Assembly: GCF_000011065.1 (NCBI RefSeq)
Contig: NC_004663.1
Span: forward strand, 4,588,001 to 4,652,000
Source: Bacteroides thetaiotaomicron VPI-5482
GTDB taxonomy: Bacteria > Bacteroidota > Bacteroidia > Bacteroidales > Bacteroidaceae
Reading direction: 5' to 3'
DNA: 64,000 nucleotides
Translations under genes and position numbers: made by a program
Notes under the pieces: model-generated
What the model was told of the DNA's origin: nothing
Databases searched by the model: none
The model's input: only the letters and a program-made list of their open reading frames with translations
Shown: positions 1-8,289 of the stretch, in pieces
Position numbering within the stretch: the first letter of the stretch is position 1
Layout: each line of letters begins with the position of its first letter

Positions 1-582
1 CGTAACGTAGAAATGCTTGAAAGAGTGGTGAAGTTTGTTTTTGATAATATTGGGAATAAACTAAATGCGAAAAATATTGCCGACTATTTCAAAAGTCAGC
101 AACGGAAAGTAGATATCAATACGATTTATAATTATCTCAATGCTTTAGATAGTGCTTTTGTCATTCAACGTATACCACGTTATGACATCAAGGGCAAAGA
201 GATTCTGCAAACCAATGAAAAGTATTTTGTAAGTGATCTTTCATTAATTTATTCTGTGATGGGATATCGGGACCGCTTAATAGGGGGAATGCTCGAAAAT
301 TTGGTTTGCATGGAGTTGAAACGCCGCGGATACGAAGTATATGTAGGTAAACAGGATGAAAAAGAAGTTGATTTTGTAGCCATTAGGCGTGAAGAGAAAA
401 TATATGTGCAGGTTACTTATCAACTTGGCTTGCAAGCAACCATCGATCGTGAGTTTGCCCCTTTACTGGCAATTGATGATCATTATCCTAAATATGTGGT
501 TAGTATGGATGATCTATGGCAAGATAATATTGAAGGGGTTAAGCATCGGCATATAGCCGATTTTCTACTTGATGAGTGGTAA
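1..582 (+). CDS. DUF4143-type AAA ATPase, C-terminal part (5' truncated by window)
   Basis: The reading frame is open from base 1 (R-N-V-E before the first Met at 13), so this is the C-terminal part of a longer protein and not a gene starting at 13. The visible 193 residues match the C-terminal half of the common Bacteroides ATPases with an N-terminal AAA domain and a C-terminal DUF4143 domain. A helical winged-helix-like segment (IYNYLNALDSAFVIQRIPRY) is followed by a nuclease-like fold with GGMLENLVCMEL, a KEVDFVA motif and a Q-V-T-Y strand. The E...D/E-VDF...Q pattern resembles PD-(D/E)XK enzymes. The P-loop half lies outside the window. Its biological role is unknown. It ends next to a perfect palindrome that acts as a shared terminator with the convergent M20 gene. 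Confidence 0.8.
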   Translation, partial: RNVEMLERVVKFVFDNIGNKLNAKNIADYFKSQQRKVDINTIYNYLNALDSAFVIQRIPRYDIKGKEILQTNEKYFVSDLSLIYSVMGYRDRLIGGMLENLVCMELKRRGYEVYVGKQDEKEVDFVAIRREEKIYVQVTYQLGLQATIDREFAPLLAIDDHYPKYVVSMDDLWQDNIEGVKHRHIADFLLDEW

Positions 583-608
583 AGACGGACTAAAGCTTTA
601 GTCCGTCT
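583..608. terminator. Bidirectional terminator palindrome
   Basis: This is a perfect 26-bp palindrome (13-bp arms, AGACGGACTAAAG and its complement) between two convergent genes. It begins directly after the stop of the DUF4143 gene and contains the stop codon of the M20 gene. Its position and symmetry fit a hairpin terminator serving both strands. Confidence 0.75.
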
Positions 609-1657
609 AACAAATCTAAATAAATCCCGATAGCCTCTTCTATCTCTTTCAGCATAATATACTCTTCGGCTGTATGTGAACGTGAAGAGCGTCCCGGACC
701 GATCTTTACCGACGCAAAGGACATCAATGCCTGATCTGACAAAGTCGGGGAACCGAAAGGTATGCGTCCCATCTTCACCGCTTTCTGTACGAACGGATGT
801 TTCTCATCAATTCGTGAAGAGTTGAGGCGGAACGAGCGGGCTTTCGCATCGCAGGCTATATGCTTTCTGATCTCTGCAAATAAATCTTCGTTGGAGTAAA
901 GTTCGTTGCTTCGGATATCAACAACAAATGTACATTTATCGGGAACTACATTGTGCTGAGTGCCTGCATTGATGACCGTAACGCTCATTTTTACCGGTCC
1001 GAGTAAAGGTGATTCTTTCTCGAAACGATAATCACGGAACCAGGCGATATCGTTCAATACCTTATAAATGGCATTATCTCCTTCATCGCGTGCGGCATGT
1101 CCGGCTTTTCCCGTAGCAGTTACATCCAGTACCATCAACCCCTTTTCGGCAATGGCAGGTTGCATCTCCGTAGGTTCGCCTACGATAGCGAATGAAACAG
1201 GGGGTAACCCCGGTAATACACTTTCAATTCCCTCCTTACCCGAAACTTCTTCTTCGCAGGAAGCCAGATAGATGAGATTGTAATTTTGAGAAGTGCGACA
1301 TAGTTGCAGGAACACCTGTAAGAGCGAAACAACACTGGCTCCGGCGTCGTTACTGCCCAATCCGTATAATTTACCGTTTTCCTCGCGGGGTGTGAAAGGG
1401 TCTTTGCGCCAGCCATTTACGGGTTTTACCGTGTCGATATGAGAATTGAGCAGGATTGTCGGCTTTTTAAGGTCGAACATAGGACTGAGGCACCAAACAT
1501 TGTTTCCCTTGCGTCCGGTCTGCATCCCTTCGGCTTCGATATAATTTTGCAGGAAATCAGCGGCTTGCGTCTCTTCCCGACTGATGGACGGAATGCTGAT
1601 TAGTGATTTCAACAGGCTTACAGCTTCGGCTGTCATGGTTGGAATATCGTATTTCAT
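590..1657 (-). CDS. M20 family peptidase, acetyl/succinyl-ornithine (citrulline) deacylase-like
   Basis: This is a zinc-dependent amidohydrolase of the M20/ArgE/DapE family, about 355 residues. The sequence shows the family pattern: NSHIDTV (metal-binding His and the following Asp), GSNDAGAS (bridging Asp), CEEEVSG (general-base Glu and metal Glu), GEPTE, and a distal SDQALM/SRSHTAEEY motif with the last metal His. In Bacteroides the arginine pathway uses N-succinyl intermediates, so the substrate may be N-succinyl-citrulline or -ornithine. This is family knowledge, not read from the sequence. I chose the start at 1657 (MKYDIPTM) because a strong promoter at 1693-1723 lies inside the longer upstream reading frame. 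It is transcribed convergently to the DUF4143 gene and divergently from the acyl-CoA ligase. Confidence 0.88.
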   Translation of the reverse strand: MKYDIPTMTAEAVSLLKSLISIPSISREETQAADFLQNYIEAEGMQTGRKGNNVWCLSPMFDLKKPTILLNSHIDTVKPVNGWRKDPFTPREENGKLYGLGSNDAGASVVSLLQVFLQLCRTSQNYNLIYLASCEEEVSGKEGIESVLPGLPPVSFAIVGEPTEMQPAIAEKGLMVLDVTATGKAGHAARDEGDNAIYKVLNDIAWFRDYRFEKESPLLGPVKMSVTVINAGTQHNVVPDKCTFVVDIRSNELYSNEDLFAEIRKHIACDAKARSFRLNSSRIDEKHPFVQKAVKMGRIPFGSPTLSDQALMSFASVKIGPGRSSRSHTAEEYIMLKEIEEAIGIYLDLLDGLKL

Positions 1658-1692
1658 ATACAAACTTGTTAATTTAGAGCTTAATATTTGCA

Positions 1693-1723
1693 CAAAGATA
1701 CTCGTTTTGCGCAATAGTTTCAA
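1693..1723 (-). promoter_or_regulatory. Bacteroides sigma-type promoter for the M20 gene
   Basis: On the minus strand there is TTG (1723-1721), a 20-nt spacer and TATCTTTG (1700-1693), a full match to the TTG / TAnnTTTG consensus of the Bacteroides primary sigma factor. The predicted RNA start is near 1686, giving a leader of about 30 nt before the ATG at 1657. Confidence 0.7.
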
Positions 1724-1733
1724 ATAAAACTAA

Positions 1734-1741
1734 TACCTTTG
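1734..1741 (+). promoter_or_regulatory. -7 element for the acyl-CoA ligase
   Basis: TACCTTTG matches TAnnTTTG and lies 25 nt upstream of the ligase ATG. I found no well-spaced TTG -33 element (the nearest is 24 nt upstream), so only the -7 box is supported. Confidence 0.5.
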
Positions 1742-1766
1742 TACCATATTTATCAATACAAAGAGT

Positions 1767-3572
1767 ATGACTTATCATCATTTATCTGTCTTGGTCCACC
1801 GTCAGGCTGAAAAGTATGGCGACAGGGTAGCATTGAGATACCGCGACTATGAGACAGCACAATGGATTCCGATTACCTGGAATCAATTCTCCGGAACTGT
1901 ACGACAGGCTGCTAATGCTTTCGTTGCGCTAGGAGTGGAGGAACAAGAGAATATCGGTATTTTTTCACAGAATAAACCTGAATGGTTCTATGTCGATTTC
2001 GGCGCATTTGCCAATCGTGGGGTTACTATTCCGTTCTATGCAACGAGTTCACCCGCACAGGCACAATACATTATCAACGATGCGCAAATCCGTTATCTTT
2101 TTGTAGGCGAACAGTATCAGTATGATTCTGCATTCAGCATCTTCGGCTTTTGTTCCTCGTTACAACAACTGATTATTTTCGATCGTTCGGTAGTAAAAGA
2201 CCCGCGTGATGTCTCTTCCATCTATTTTGATGAGTTTATGGCAATGGGCGAAGGATTGCCGCATAATGAGGTGGTGGAAGAACGTACCGCACGTGCTTCT
2301 TACGATGATCTGGCTAACATCCTTTATACTTCCGGTACGACGGGAGAGCCGAAGGGAGTAATGTTGCATCATTCGTGCTATCTGGAGCAGTTCCATACGC
2401 ATGACGAGCGTCTGACGACAATGACCGACAAGGACGTTTCTATGAACTTCCTTCCGTTGACACACGTATTCGAGAAGGCATGGTGCTATCTTTGTATTCA
2501 TAAAGGAGTACAGATCTGCATCAATCTTCGTCCGGCAGATATCCAGACAACCATTAAAGAAATTCGTCCGACACTGATGTGCAGCGTACCCCGTTTCTGG
2601 GAAAAGGTATATGCCGGTGTACAGGAGAAGATCAATGAAACGACAGGATTGAAGAAGGCGCTGATGCTGGATGCCATCAAAGTCGGCAGAATCCATAATC
2701 TGGATTATCTTCGGTTGGGAAAGACCCCTCCGGTGATGAATCAACTGAAATATAAGTTCTACGAGAAGACTATTTATTCTTTGCTGAAGAAGACGATCGG
2801 TATTGAGAATGGAAATTTCTTTCCGACAGCCGGTGCAGCCGTGCCCGATGAAATCAATGAATTTGTTCATTCGGTAGGAATCAACATGGTGGTCGGCTAT
2901 GGACTGACAGAATCTACGGCTACGGTATCATGTACTTTGCCGGTAGGTTATGATATCGGTTCGGTAGGTGTGGTATTGCCGGGACTGGAAGTGAAGATAG
3001 GCGAAGACAATGAAATCCTGCTCCGTGGAAAAAGTATAACCAAAGGATATTATAAAAAGGCGGAAGCTACTGCCGCTGCTATCGATGCTGACGGCTGGTT
3101 CCATACAGGCGATGCAGGTTATTTCAAGAATGGGCAGTTATTCCTGACAGAGCGCATTAAGGATTTGTTTAAGACGTCGAATGGTAAATATATTGCTCCG
3201 CAAGCATTGGAAACCAAACTGGTGATAGATCGTTATATTGACCAGATCGCTATTATCGCAGATCAGCGGAAGTTTGTTTCTGCCTTGATCGTTCCGGTGT
3301 ACGGGTTTGTCAAGGACTATGCGAAGGAGAAAGGAATCGAATACAAAGATATGGCCGAACTGTTGCAGCACCCAAAGATTGTCGGTCTGTTCCGTGCACG
3401 GATAGAGACCTTGCAACAGCAATTTGCGCATTATGAACAGATCAAACGCTTCACATTACTTCCTGAACCTTTCAGCATGGAGCGTGGAGAATTGACTAAT
3501 ACATTGAAGTTGAAACGCTCAGTGGTTTCTGAAAACTACAAAGAACTGATTGAGAAGATGTACGAAGAATAA
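1767..3572 (+). CDS. Long-chain fatty acid--CoA ligase (AMP-forming)
   Basis: A 601-residue member of the ANL superfamily that activates a fatty acid with ATP to acyl-AMP and then acyl-CoA. The phosphate-binding motif YTSGTTGEPKGVML lies near residue 188. The acyl-AMP motif GYGLTESTA is near 378, and WFHTGDAGYF with TERIKDLFKTSNGKYI (hinge and catalytic-lysine region) is near 444-475. The length and motif order match full-length FadD/ACSL-type ligases (the FadD15-like group). It has no signal peptide, so it acts in the cytoplasm or at the inner face of the membrane. It is monocistronic between a divergent promoter and a hairpin terminator. Chain-length preference cannot be read from the sequence. 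Confidence 0.92.
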   Translation: MTYHHLSVLVHRQAEKYGDRVALRYRDYETAQWIPITWNQFSGTVRQAANAFVALGVEEQENIGIFSQNKPEWFYVDFGAFANRGVTIPFYATSSPAQAQYIINDAQIRYLFVGEQYQYDSAFSIFGFCSSLQQLIIFDRSVVKDPRDVSSIYFDEFMAMGEGLPHNEVVEERTARASYDDLANILYTSGTTGEPKGVMLHHSCYLEQFHTHDERLTTMTDKDVSMNFLPLTHVFEKAWCYLCIHKGVQICINLRPADIQTTIKEIRPTLMCSVPRFWEKVYAGVQEKINETTGLKKALMLDAIKVGRIHNLDYLRLGKTPPVMNQLKYKFYEKTIYSLLKKTIGIENGNFFPTAGAAVPDEINEFVHSVGINMVVGYGLTESTATVSCTLPVGYDIGSVGVVLPGLEVKIGEDNEILLRGKSITKGYYKKAEATAAAIDADGWFHTGDAGYFKNGQLFLTERIKDLFKTSNGKYIAPQALETKLVIDRYIDQIAIIADQRKFVSALIVPVYGFVKDYAKEKGIEYKDMAELLQHPKIVGLFRARIETLQQQFAHYEQIKRFTLLPEPFSMERGELTNTLKLKRSVVSENYKELIEKMYEE

Positions 3573-3605
3573 GGCTTTTCTCGGTCTGGCCTGATGATAA
3601 ACGAT

Positions 3606-3650
3606 AAACGGTGAACAAGCTGCATATTTGGCAAGCTGTTCACCGTTTGT
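3606..3650. terminator. Hairpin terminator between convergent genes
   Basis: AAACGGTGAACA (3606-3617) pairs with TGTTCACCGTTT (3637-3648), a 12-bp perfect stem. It lies between the 3' ends of the acyl-CoA ligase and the M16 protease, followed by a T-rich tract on the plus strand. Confidence 0.7.
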
Positions 3651-3703
3651 TCTTTGTGTATCAATTGGCTATGTATCTGCTATTTTATAGAGAACACTAT
3701 ACT

Positions 3704-6622
3704 TTAGTAACCGAAGATTTGTTCCTGAGTGAGTTCCTCGATAGGGCCTACTGCTTTCAGCTTATTCATATCGAGGTCTTTCTTGTCTCCCAAGATGCAA
3801 TACACATACGTGCGTCCTTTCACCCATTCCTTTTGGAAATCAACGATATCTTTCAATGTCATAGTCTGCACGTCATTATAGAGTTTGATGCGCGGATCTA
3901 CGCTTTGTCCCAAATCCTGTGCATTGATATAAGTCCAGATAATATCGCTTTTGATGATGCGGTCGGTACGCATGCGGTTGATTAATCCTTCTTTTGCCAA
4001 TTTGAAGGCTGCTTCGGATTCTGGCATATTGTTGATAATATCGTTGAACGTATTGACGGCATCAATCATCTTGTCATTTTGAGTTGCAATCTGGGTACGT
4101 ATCGTATATGGATACTTCAGATAGCTTGGCGGCATTATACCCGCCCATGCGGAATAAGCCAGTCCACGTGTTTCACACATTTCCTGGAAGACGATGGAGT
4201 TCATGCCTCCGCCGAAATATTCGTTATATAATTCGCGGGTAGGTTCTATAGCCGGATCGTATTTCTTATCAAGATTGGAAATTTGCGCCATATAGATCTG
4301 TTTGGCTTCATAAGGAGCTACCAGCACTTTGGTCGCCGGAGTTTCAAGATAAGAGTATTCGTTTCCTGCAGGAATATCTTTCAGAGTAGCCGGTACCTGG
4401 TGGTATTGTTCGATGGTAGCCAGCAGGTCTTTGCTGCTGCTAGGGCCATAATACAGGATACGATGTTTGTAGTTGTTCTGATTGTGAATCCGGTCAACCA
4501 GTTCCTGTGGATTCATGCTGGCGAGCTCTGCTTCCGTCAGTAAATTGGTGGCAGGAGACTTCGGGCCGTACATCGCATAATTCATCAGGCGGGAGAAGTT
4601 CTGTCCTTGATTCAGTTTGGCATCTGCACGGGCTTTCAGTATATCTCCGACCAGATTGTCGTAAGCTTCCTTGTTTACTTGTGCGTCTGCCAGTAACTTC
4701 TCGAATAGTTGCATGGCAGCCGGCATATTCTCATTCAGACCGGAAAGAACCACGTAGGTGCGTTCGTTGCCCGGAGAAACGTAGAAAGTACAGGCCAGAC
4801 GATAGAACTCGCTTTTCAGTTCTTCCGGTGTCATGTCGGAAGTGCCCAGATATTCGAGGTAGTCGAAAGCTGTTCCCAAAGCCTTATCGTTGTTGTTACC
4901 CATATCGAATACGTAGATCAGCTGGAAGAGATCGTTGGTGACATTCTGCTTATAAAGTACCGGAATGTCGGATTTCGCTGTCAGCTGGCTCATATCTTTC
5001 TTGAAGTCGAGGAATACGGGTTCGACGGGCTTCACTGCACTCTCCTGTATGGAGGTAAGGAAAGGACTTGCCACATCCCGGTTGGATACGATGGGAGTAA
5101 TCTCCGGTTTTGTCATCTTCTTCTCGTTCGGGTCCTTGCCTTGTTTCTTGTAGACAACGGCATAATTATCCTCCTTCAGATATTTATCGGCAAAGGCCAC
5201 GATATCCTCTTTGGTCAGTTTAGCCATGCGGTCGATGGCGGTTACTTCGTCCTCCCAGTTTGTTCCGTTAATGAATGAGTTGACGAATATGTCGGCACGT
5301 CCTTCATTGCTTTCCATGCTTTGGAGCTCGTAGAGCTTGAAGTTGTTGATATTGGCTTGCAGCATCTTCTCATCGAACTCTCCGGCACGAAGTTTCTTTA
5401 TTTCGTTCAGCAAGAGGTCTTTGACTTCTTCCAGCGTTTGTCCCTGTTTGGGAAGTCCGCCCAATATGAAGGCTGAGTAATCTGCCAGTCCCATCGGGTA
5501 ACCGTAGCTGTTCAGCACCTTCTGCTGCTGGTTCAGATCAAGGTCGATGAGTCCTGCCTTTCCATTGTATAATACTTGCGAAACAACTTGCAGAACCTCG
5601 AAATCCTTGCTGGCCAATCCGGGGAATCTCCATGCCAGTGCAACGCTTTCCGCATCCGGACCTAATACCTCTTTAACTACCGGTGCGGTGATCGGATCTT
5701 CTTTCGGCAGATTCAGTTTGGGAAGTTCCGGATTCGGTTTCAAGCCGCCGAAGTATTTATCTATCAGGGCAATGGTTTCATCCGGGTCTAAATCTCCGGA
5801 CATACAGATGGCCATATTATTGGGAACGTACCATTGTTTATAGTAATTCTTGATATTGGTGATGGAAGGGTTCTTCAGATTCTCCTGTGTACCCAATACG
5901 GTTTGTGTTCCATAAGGATGCTTGGGGAAGAGAGAGGAGAAGATCGCCTCCTGCACTTTGCTGTTGTCCCGGGTCAGAGACATATTTTTTTCTTCGTACA
6001 CAGCTTCCAGTTCTGTATGGAAACCGCGGATGACATTATTCTCGAAGCGGTCTGCCTGAATCTTTGCCCAGTTCTCGATCTGGTTGGAGGGGATATCTTC
6101 CTGATAGACCGTCTGGTCATACCATGTGTAGGCGTTGCTGCCGGAGGAACCGATAGCTGCCATCAGCTTGTCATATTCGTTGGGGATGGCGTATTTGGAT
6201 GCTTCGTAAGAGAGGCTGTCGATGGTGTGGTAGATCGCTTTGCGCTCTGCTTCGTCCGTCGTCTGGCGGTATATCTCAAATTGCTGTTCAATTTGGTCCA
6301 ATAGCGGTTTTTCGGCAGCATAATCCTGTGTGCCATACTTGTCGGTACCTTTAAACATCAGGTGTTCAAAGTAGTGTGCCAGTCCGGTCGTTTCTGCCGG
6401 GTCGTTCTTTCCGCCCACCCGCACGGCGATGAATGTCTGAATGCGGGGAGTTTCCTTGTTTACGGTGAGGTAAACTTTTAATCCGTTGTCCAGTGTGTAG
6501 ATGCGGGCTTTCAGCGGGTCATTGGGCACTGTCTCGTAGCTATACTTCTTTTGTGAGCTACAACTGCTCATCACTAATGCAAGGAAGAGCGATAAGCATG
6601 AAAGTTTCAGGAGTTTGTTCAT
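3704..6622 (-). CDS. M16 family zinc metalloprotease (tandem pitrilysin-like), lipoprotein
   Basis: This is a 972-residue protein with a lipoprotein signal (LVMSS-C21), so it is probably membrane-anchored in the periplasm or cell envelope. The inverted zinc motif HYFEH is at residues 83-87, and the expected downstream glutamate lies in the ELEAVYEEKNM helix, so the N-terminal M16 domain should be active. The second half (YNEYFGGGMNSIVFQEMCETRGLAYS) is the usual inactive C-terminal M16 repeat. This fits a clam-shell peptidase that degrades peptides of limited size. The start at 6622 was chosen because it begins a proper signal peptide. The longer reading frame runs across the divergent promoter region into prfB. 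Confidence 0.9.
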   Translation of the reverse strand: MNKLLKLSCLSLFLALVMSSCSSQKKYSYETVPNDPLKARIYTLDNGLKVYLTVNKETPRIQTFIAVRVGGKNDPAETTGLAHYFEHLMFKGTDKYGTQDYAAEKPLLDQIEQQFEIYRQTTDEAERKAIYHTIDSLSYEASKYAIPNEYDKLMAAIGSSGSNAYTWYDQTVYQEDIPSNQIENWAKIQADRFENNVIRGFHTELEAVYEEKNMSLTRDNSKVQEAIFSSLFPKHPYGTQTVLGTQENLKNPSITNIKNYYKQWYVPNNMAICMSGDLDPDETIALIDKYFGGLKPNPELPKLNLPKEDPITAPVVKEVLGPDAESVALAWRFPGLASKDFEVLQVVSQVLYNGKAGLIDLDLNQQQKVLNSYGYPMGLADYSAFILGGLPKQGQTLEEVKDLLLNEIKKLRAGEFDEKMLQANINNFKLYELQSMESNEGRADIFVNSFINGTNWEDEVTAIDRMAKLTKEDIVAFADKYLKEDNYAVVYKKQGKDPNEKKMTKPEITPIVSNRDVASPFLTSIQESAVKPVEPVFLDFKKDMSQLTAKSDIPVLYKQNVTNDLFQLIYVFDMGNNNDKALGTAFDYLEYLGTSDMTPEELKSEFYRLACTFYVSPGNERTYVVLSGLNENMPAAMQLFEKLLADAQVNKEAYDNLVGDILKARADAKLNQGQNFSRLMNYAMYGPKSPATNLLTEAELASMNPQELVDRIHNQNNYKHRILYYGPSSSKDLLATIEQYHQVPATLKDIPAGNEYSYLETPATKVLVAPYEAKQIYMAQISNLDKKYDPAIEPTRELYNEYFGGGMNSIVFQEMCETRGLAYSAWAGIMPPSYLKYPYTIRTQIATQNDKMIDAVNTFNDIINNMPESEAAFKLAKEGLINRMRTDRIIKSDIIWTYINAQDLGQSVDPRIKLYNDVQTMTLKDIVDFQKEWVKGRTYVYCILGDKKDLDMNKLKAVGPIEELTQEQIFGY

Positions 6623-6649
6623 ATTGTGACAACATTTTAGTGACAGAAA

Positions 6650-6678
6650 CAAAGGTAGCGGAATTTTTCTTACCTTTG
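6650..6678. promoter_or_regulatory. Divergent -7 elements for M16 protease and prfB
   Basis: TACCTTTG occurs on the minus strand at 6657-6650, 28 nt before the protease start. It occurs again on the plus strand at 6671-6678, 50 nt before the prfB start. Both match TAnnTTTG. Neither has a clear TTG at the expected spacing. Confidence 0.5.
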
Positions 6679-6727
6679 CACCGAAAAGAGAAATTTGTAA
6701 ATTGTAAATGATAAAATTGTAAATCAC

Positions 6728-7844
6728 ATGATTACTATTGAACAACTTAAAGACGTGAAAGAGCGCACTGATGCGCTGAGGAGGTATCTTTGACATCGAC
6801 GGGAAAAAAATTCAAGTCGAAGAAGAGCAACTAAGAACGCAGGCGCCGGGATTCTGGGATGACCAGAAGAAAGCGGAAGCCCAGATGAAACTGGTGAAAG
6901 ACCTGCAAAAGTGGATTGACGGCTATAATGAAGTCAAGACGCTGGCGGACGAACTGGAACTGTCGTTCGATTTTTATAAAGAGGAATTAGTGACTGAGGG
7001 AGATGTGGATGCGGCTTATGCGAAAGCCAGTGAAGCGGTAGAAGCACTCGAACTCAAGAATATGCTGCGTGATGAAGCCGACCAGATGGCCTGTGTGTTG
7101 AAAATCAACTCCGGTGCGGGTGGTACGGAAAGTCAGGACTGGGCATCTATGCTGATGCGTATGTATCTGCGCTATGCCGAAACGAACGGTTACAAGGCTA
7201 CTATCGCCAACCTTCAGGAAGGGGATGAGGCAGGAATCAAAACCTGTACCATCAATATTGAAGGAGATTTCGCTTATGGTTATCTGAAAGGAGAGAACGG
7301 CGTTCACCGTCTGGTGCGTGTTTCTCCGTACAATGCGCAAGGCAAGCGCATGACATCTTTTGCTTCCGTGTTTGTCACTCCGTTGGTGGACGACAGTATC
7401 GAAGTGAATATTCTGCCTGCCTGCATTTCATGGGATACATTCCGAAGCGGCGGTGCCGGTGGTCAGAACGTAAATAAGGTGGAATCCGGCGTTCGTCTGC
7501 GTTATCAGTACAAAGACCCTTATACGGGAGAAGAAGAGGAAATCCTTATCGAGAATACCGAGACTCGTGACCAGCCGAAGAACCGTGAGAATGCAATGCG
7601 CCAGTTGCGCTCTATCTTATACGATAAAGAATTGCAGCACCGCATGGCAGAACAGGCGAAAGTGGAAGCCGGTAAGAAGAAAATCGAATGGGGATCGCAG
7701 ATTCGCAGCTATGTATTCGATGACCGCCGCGTGAAAGACCATCGTACCAACTATCAGACTTCGGATGTGAACGGAGTGATGGATGGTAAAATCGAGGAAT
7801 TCATCAAAGCCTATCTGATGGAATTTTCATCGCAGGAATCATAA
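6728..7844 (+). CDS. prfB: Peptide chain release factor 2 (programmed +1 frameshift)
   Basis: RF2 recognises UAA and UGA stop codons and triggers peptide release. Translation starts at 6728 and reads 21 codons to CTT (6788-6790). It then meets an in-frame TGA (6791-6793), and a +1 shift resumes at GAC (6792-6794). The joined product, 6728-6790 plus 6792-7844, is 371 residues, the normal RF2 length. The catalytic GGQ is at residues 244-246, with Ser two residues before the GAGGQ segment, as in many bacteria. The stop-codon recognition tripeptide, usually SPF in RF2, reads SPY (residues 199-201) here. Translated without the frameshift, the gene looks like a short 22-codon frame plus a long frame lacking its N terminus. 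Confidence 0.97.
6779..6794 (+). promoter_or_regulatory. RF2 autoregulatory frameshift site
   Basis: AGGAGG TAT CTT TGA C: a Shine-Dalgarno-like hexamer sits three bases before the slippery CTT, followed by the poorly terminating TGA-C context. This is the same arrangement as in Escherichia coli prfB, where low RF2 favours +1 slippage. Confidence 0.95.
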
Positions 7845-7869
7845 AAACAAAAATTAGCGAGTGTTATTT

Positions 7870-7900
7870 TTGGAAAGTTAAAAGATTTGTTTTTACTTTG
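7870..7900 (+). promoter_or_regulatory. Possible promoter for the small membrane protein
   Basis: TTG (7870-7872), a 20-nt spacer and TTACTTTG (7893-7900). The -7 element differs from TAnnTTTG at one base. Confidence 0.4.
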
Positions 7901-7927
7901 TTAGCGTTGAACTTTAAAGCTAACATT

Positions 7928-8062
7928 ATGGGTAAAAGTAAGAGAAAAGTAGCACATAGTAAGAAAGAGGAGGAGCAGGCCCAGCGGGTAGTCAAGATAG
8001 TATTTGTTTCACTCATTATTTTGGCACTGATTATGCTGATCGCATATTCCTTTTTCGGCTGA
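7928..8062 (+). CDS. Small single-pass membrane protein (44 aa)
   Basis: The frame is ATG at 7928 to TGA at 8060-8062, encoding 44 residues. The first half is very basic and then acidic (MGKSKRKVAHSKKEEEQAQR). The second half is one hydrophobic helix (IVFVSLIILALIMLIAYSFF). This suggests an inner-membrane protein with a charged cytoplasmic tail. It has its own possible promoter and follows prfB by 83 nt. I do not recognise a family or function. Its clean start, codon use and clear charge/hydrophobic layout support a real gene. Confidence 0.6.
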   Translation: MGKSKRKVAHSKKEEEQAQRVVKIVFVSLIILALIMLIAYSFFG

Positions 8063-8065
8063 TTG

Positions 8066-8157
8066 ATTCACCACAGGTTACACAGTTTTGCATGGACGGG
8101 GACACGTTGATTTTCGACGGTGAATATCCATGCTGACGAGGGTAGTCCGTGGTGAAT
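8066..8157. repeat. Imperfect palindromic intergenic element
   Basis: ATTCACCAC (8066-8074) pairs with GTGGTGAAT (8149-8157). A smaller arm pair (CATGGA ... TCCATG) sits inside, giving a long interrupted hairpin between the small membrane protein and the porin. It may act as a terminator or be an interspersed repeat. Confidence 0.5.
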
Positions 8158-8164
8158 TCTTTTT

Positions 8165-8263
8165 TGTAACCCCTTTGTCATCCGTGTAACAACATTGTAA
8201 TCTTTCTGTAATTCTACCGTATCTCTTTTGTAATCTCTCCGTATCTTGCTCATTGTACCTTTG
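8165..8263 (+). promoter_or_regulatory. Pho-box-like direct-repeat array plus -7 element
   Basis: Hexamers of the type TGTAAC, TGTCAT, TGTAAT or CGTATC start at 8165, 8176, 8185, 8196, 8207, 8218, 8229 and 8240. Except for one 9-bp step (8176 to 8185), every step is exactly 11 bp. TACCTTTG, a -7 box, starts at 8256, 16 bp after the start of the last hexamer. PhoB boxes in other bacteria are 11-bp direct repeats with a TGTCA/TGTAA core placed just upstream of the -10, so this is a strong candidate phosphate-starvation operator for the porin. The regulator is inferred. Confidence 0.65.
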
Positions 8264-8289
8264 CCGCGAATTAAGTAGCAAACAACTGA

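Noticed and set aside
1658..1723. Extended N terminus of the M20 enzyme up to 1723
   Set aside because: The extension coincides with a perfect promoter on the same strand, so it cannot be in the mRNA.
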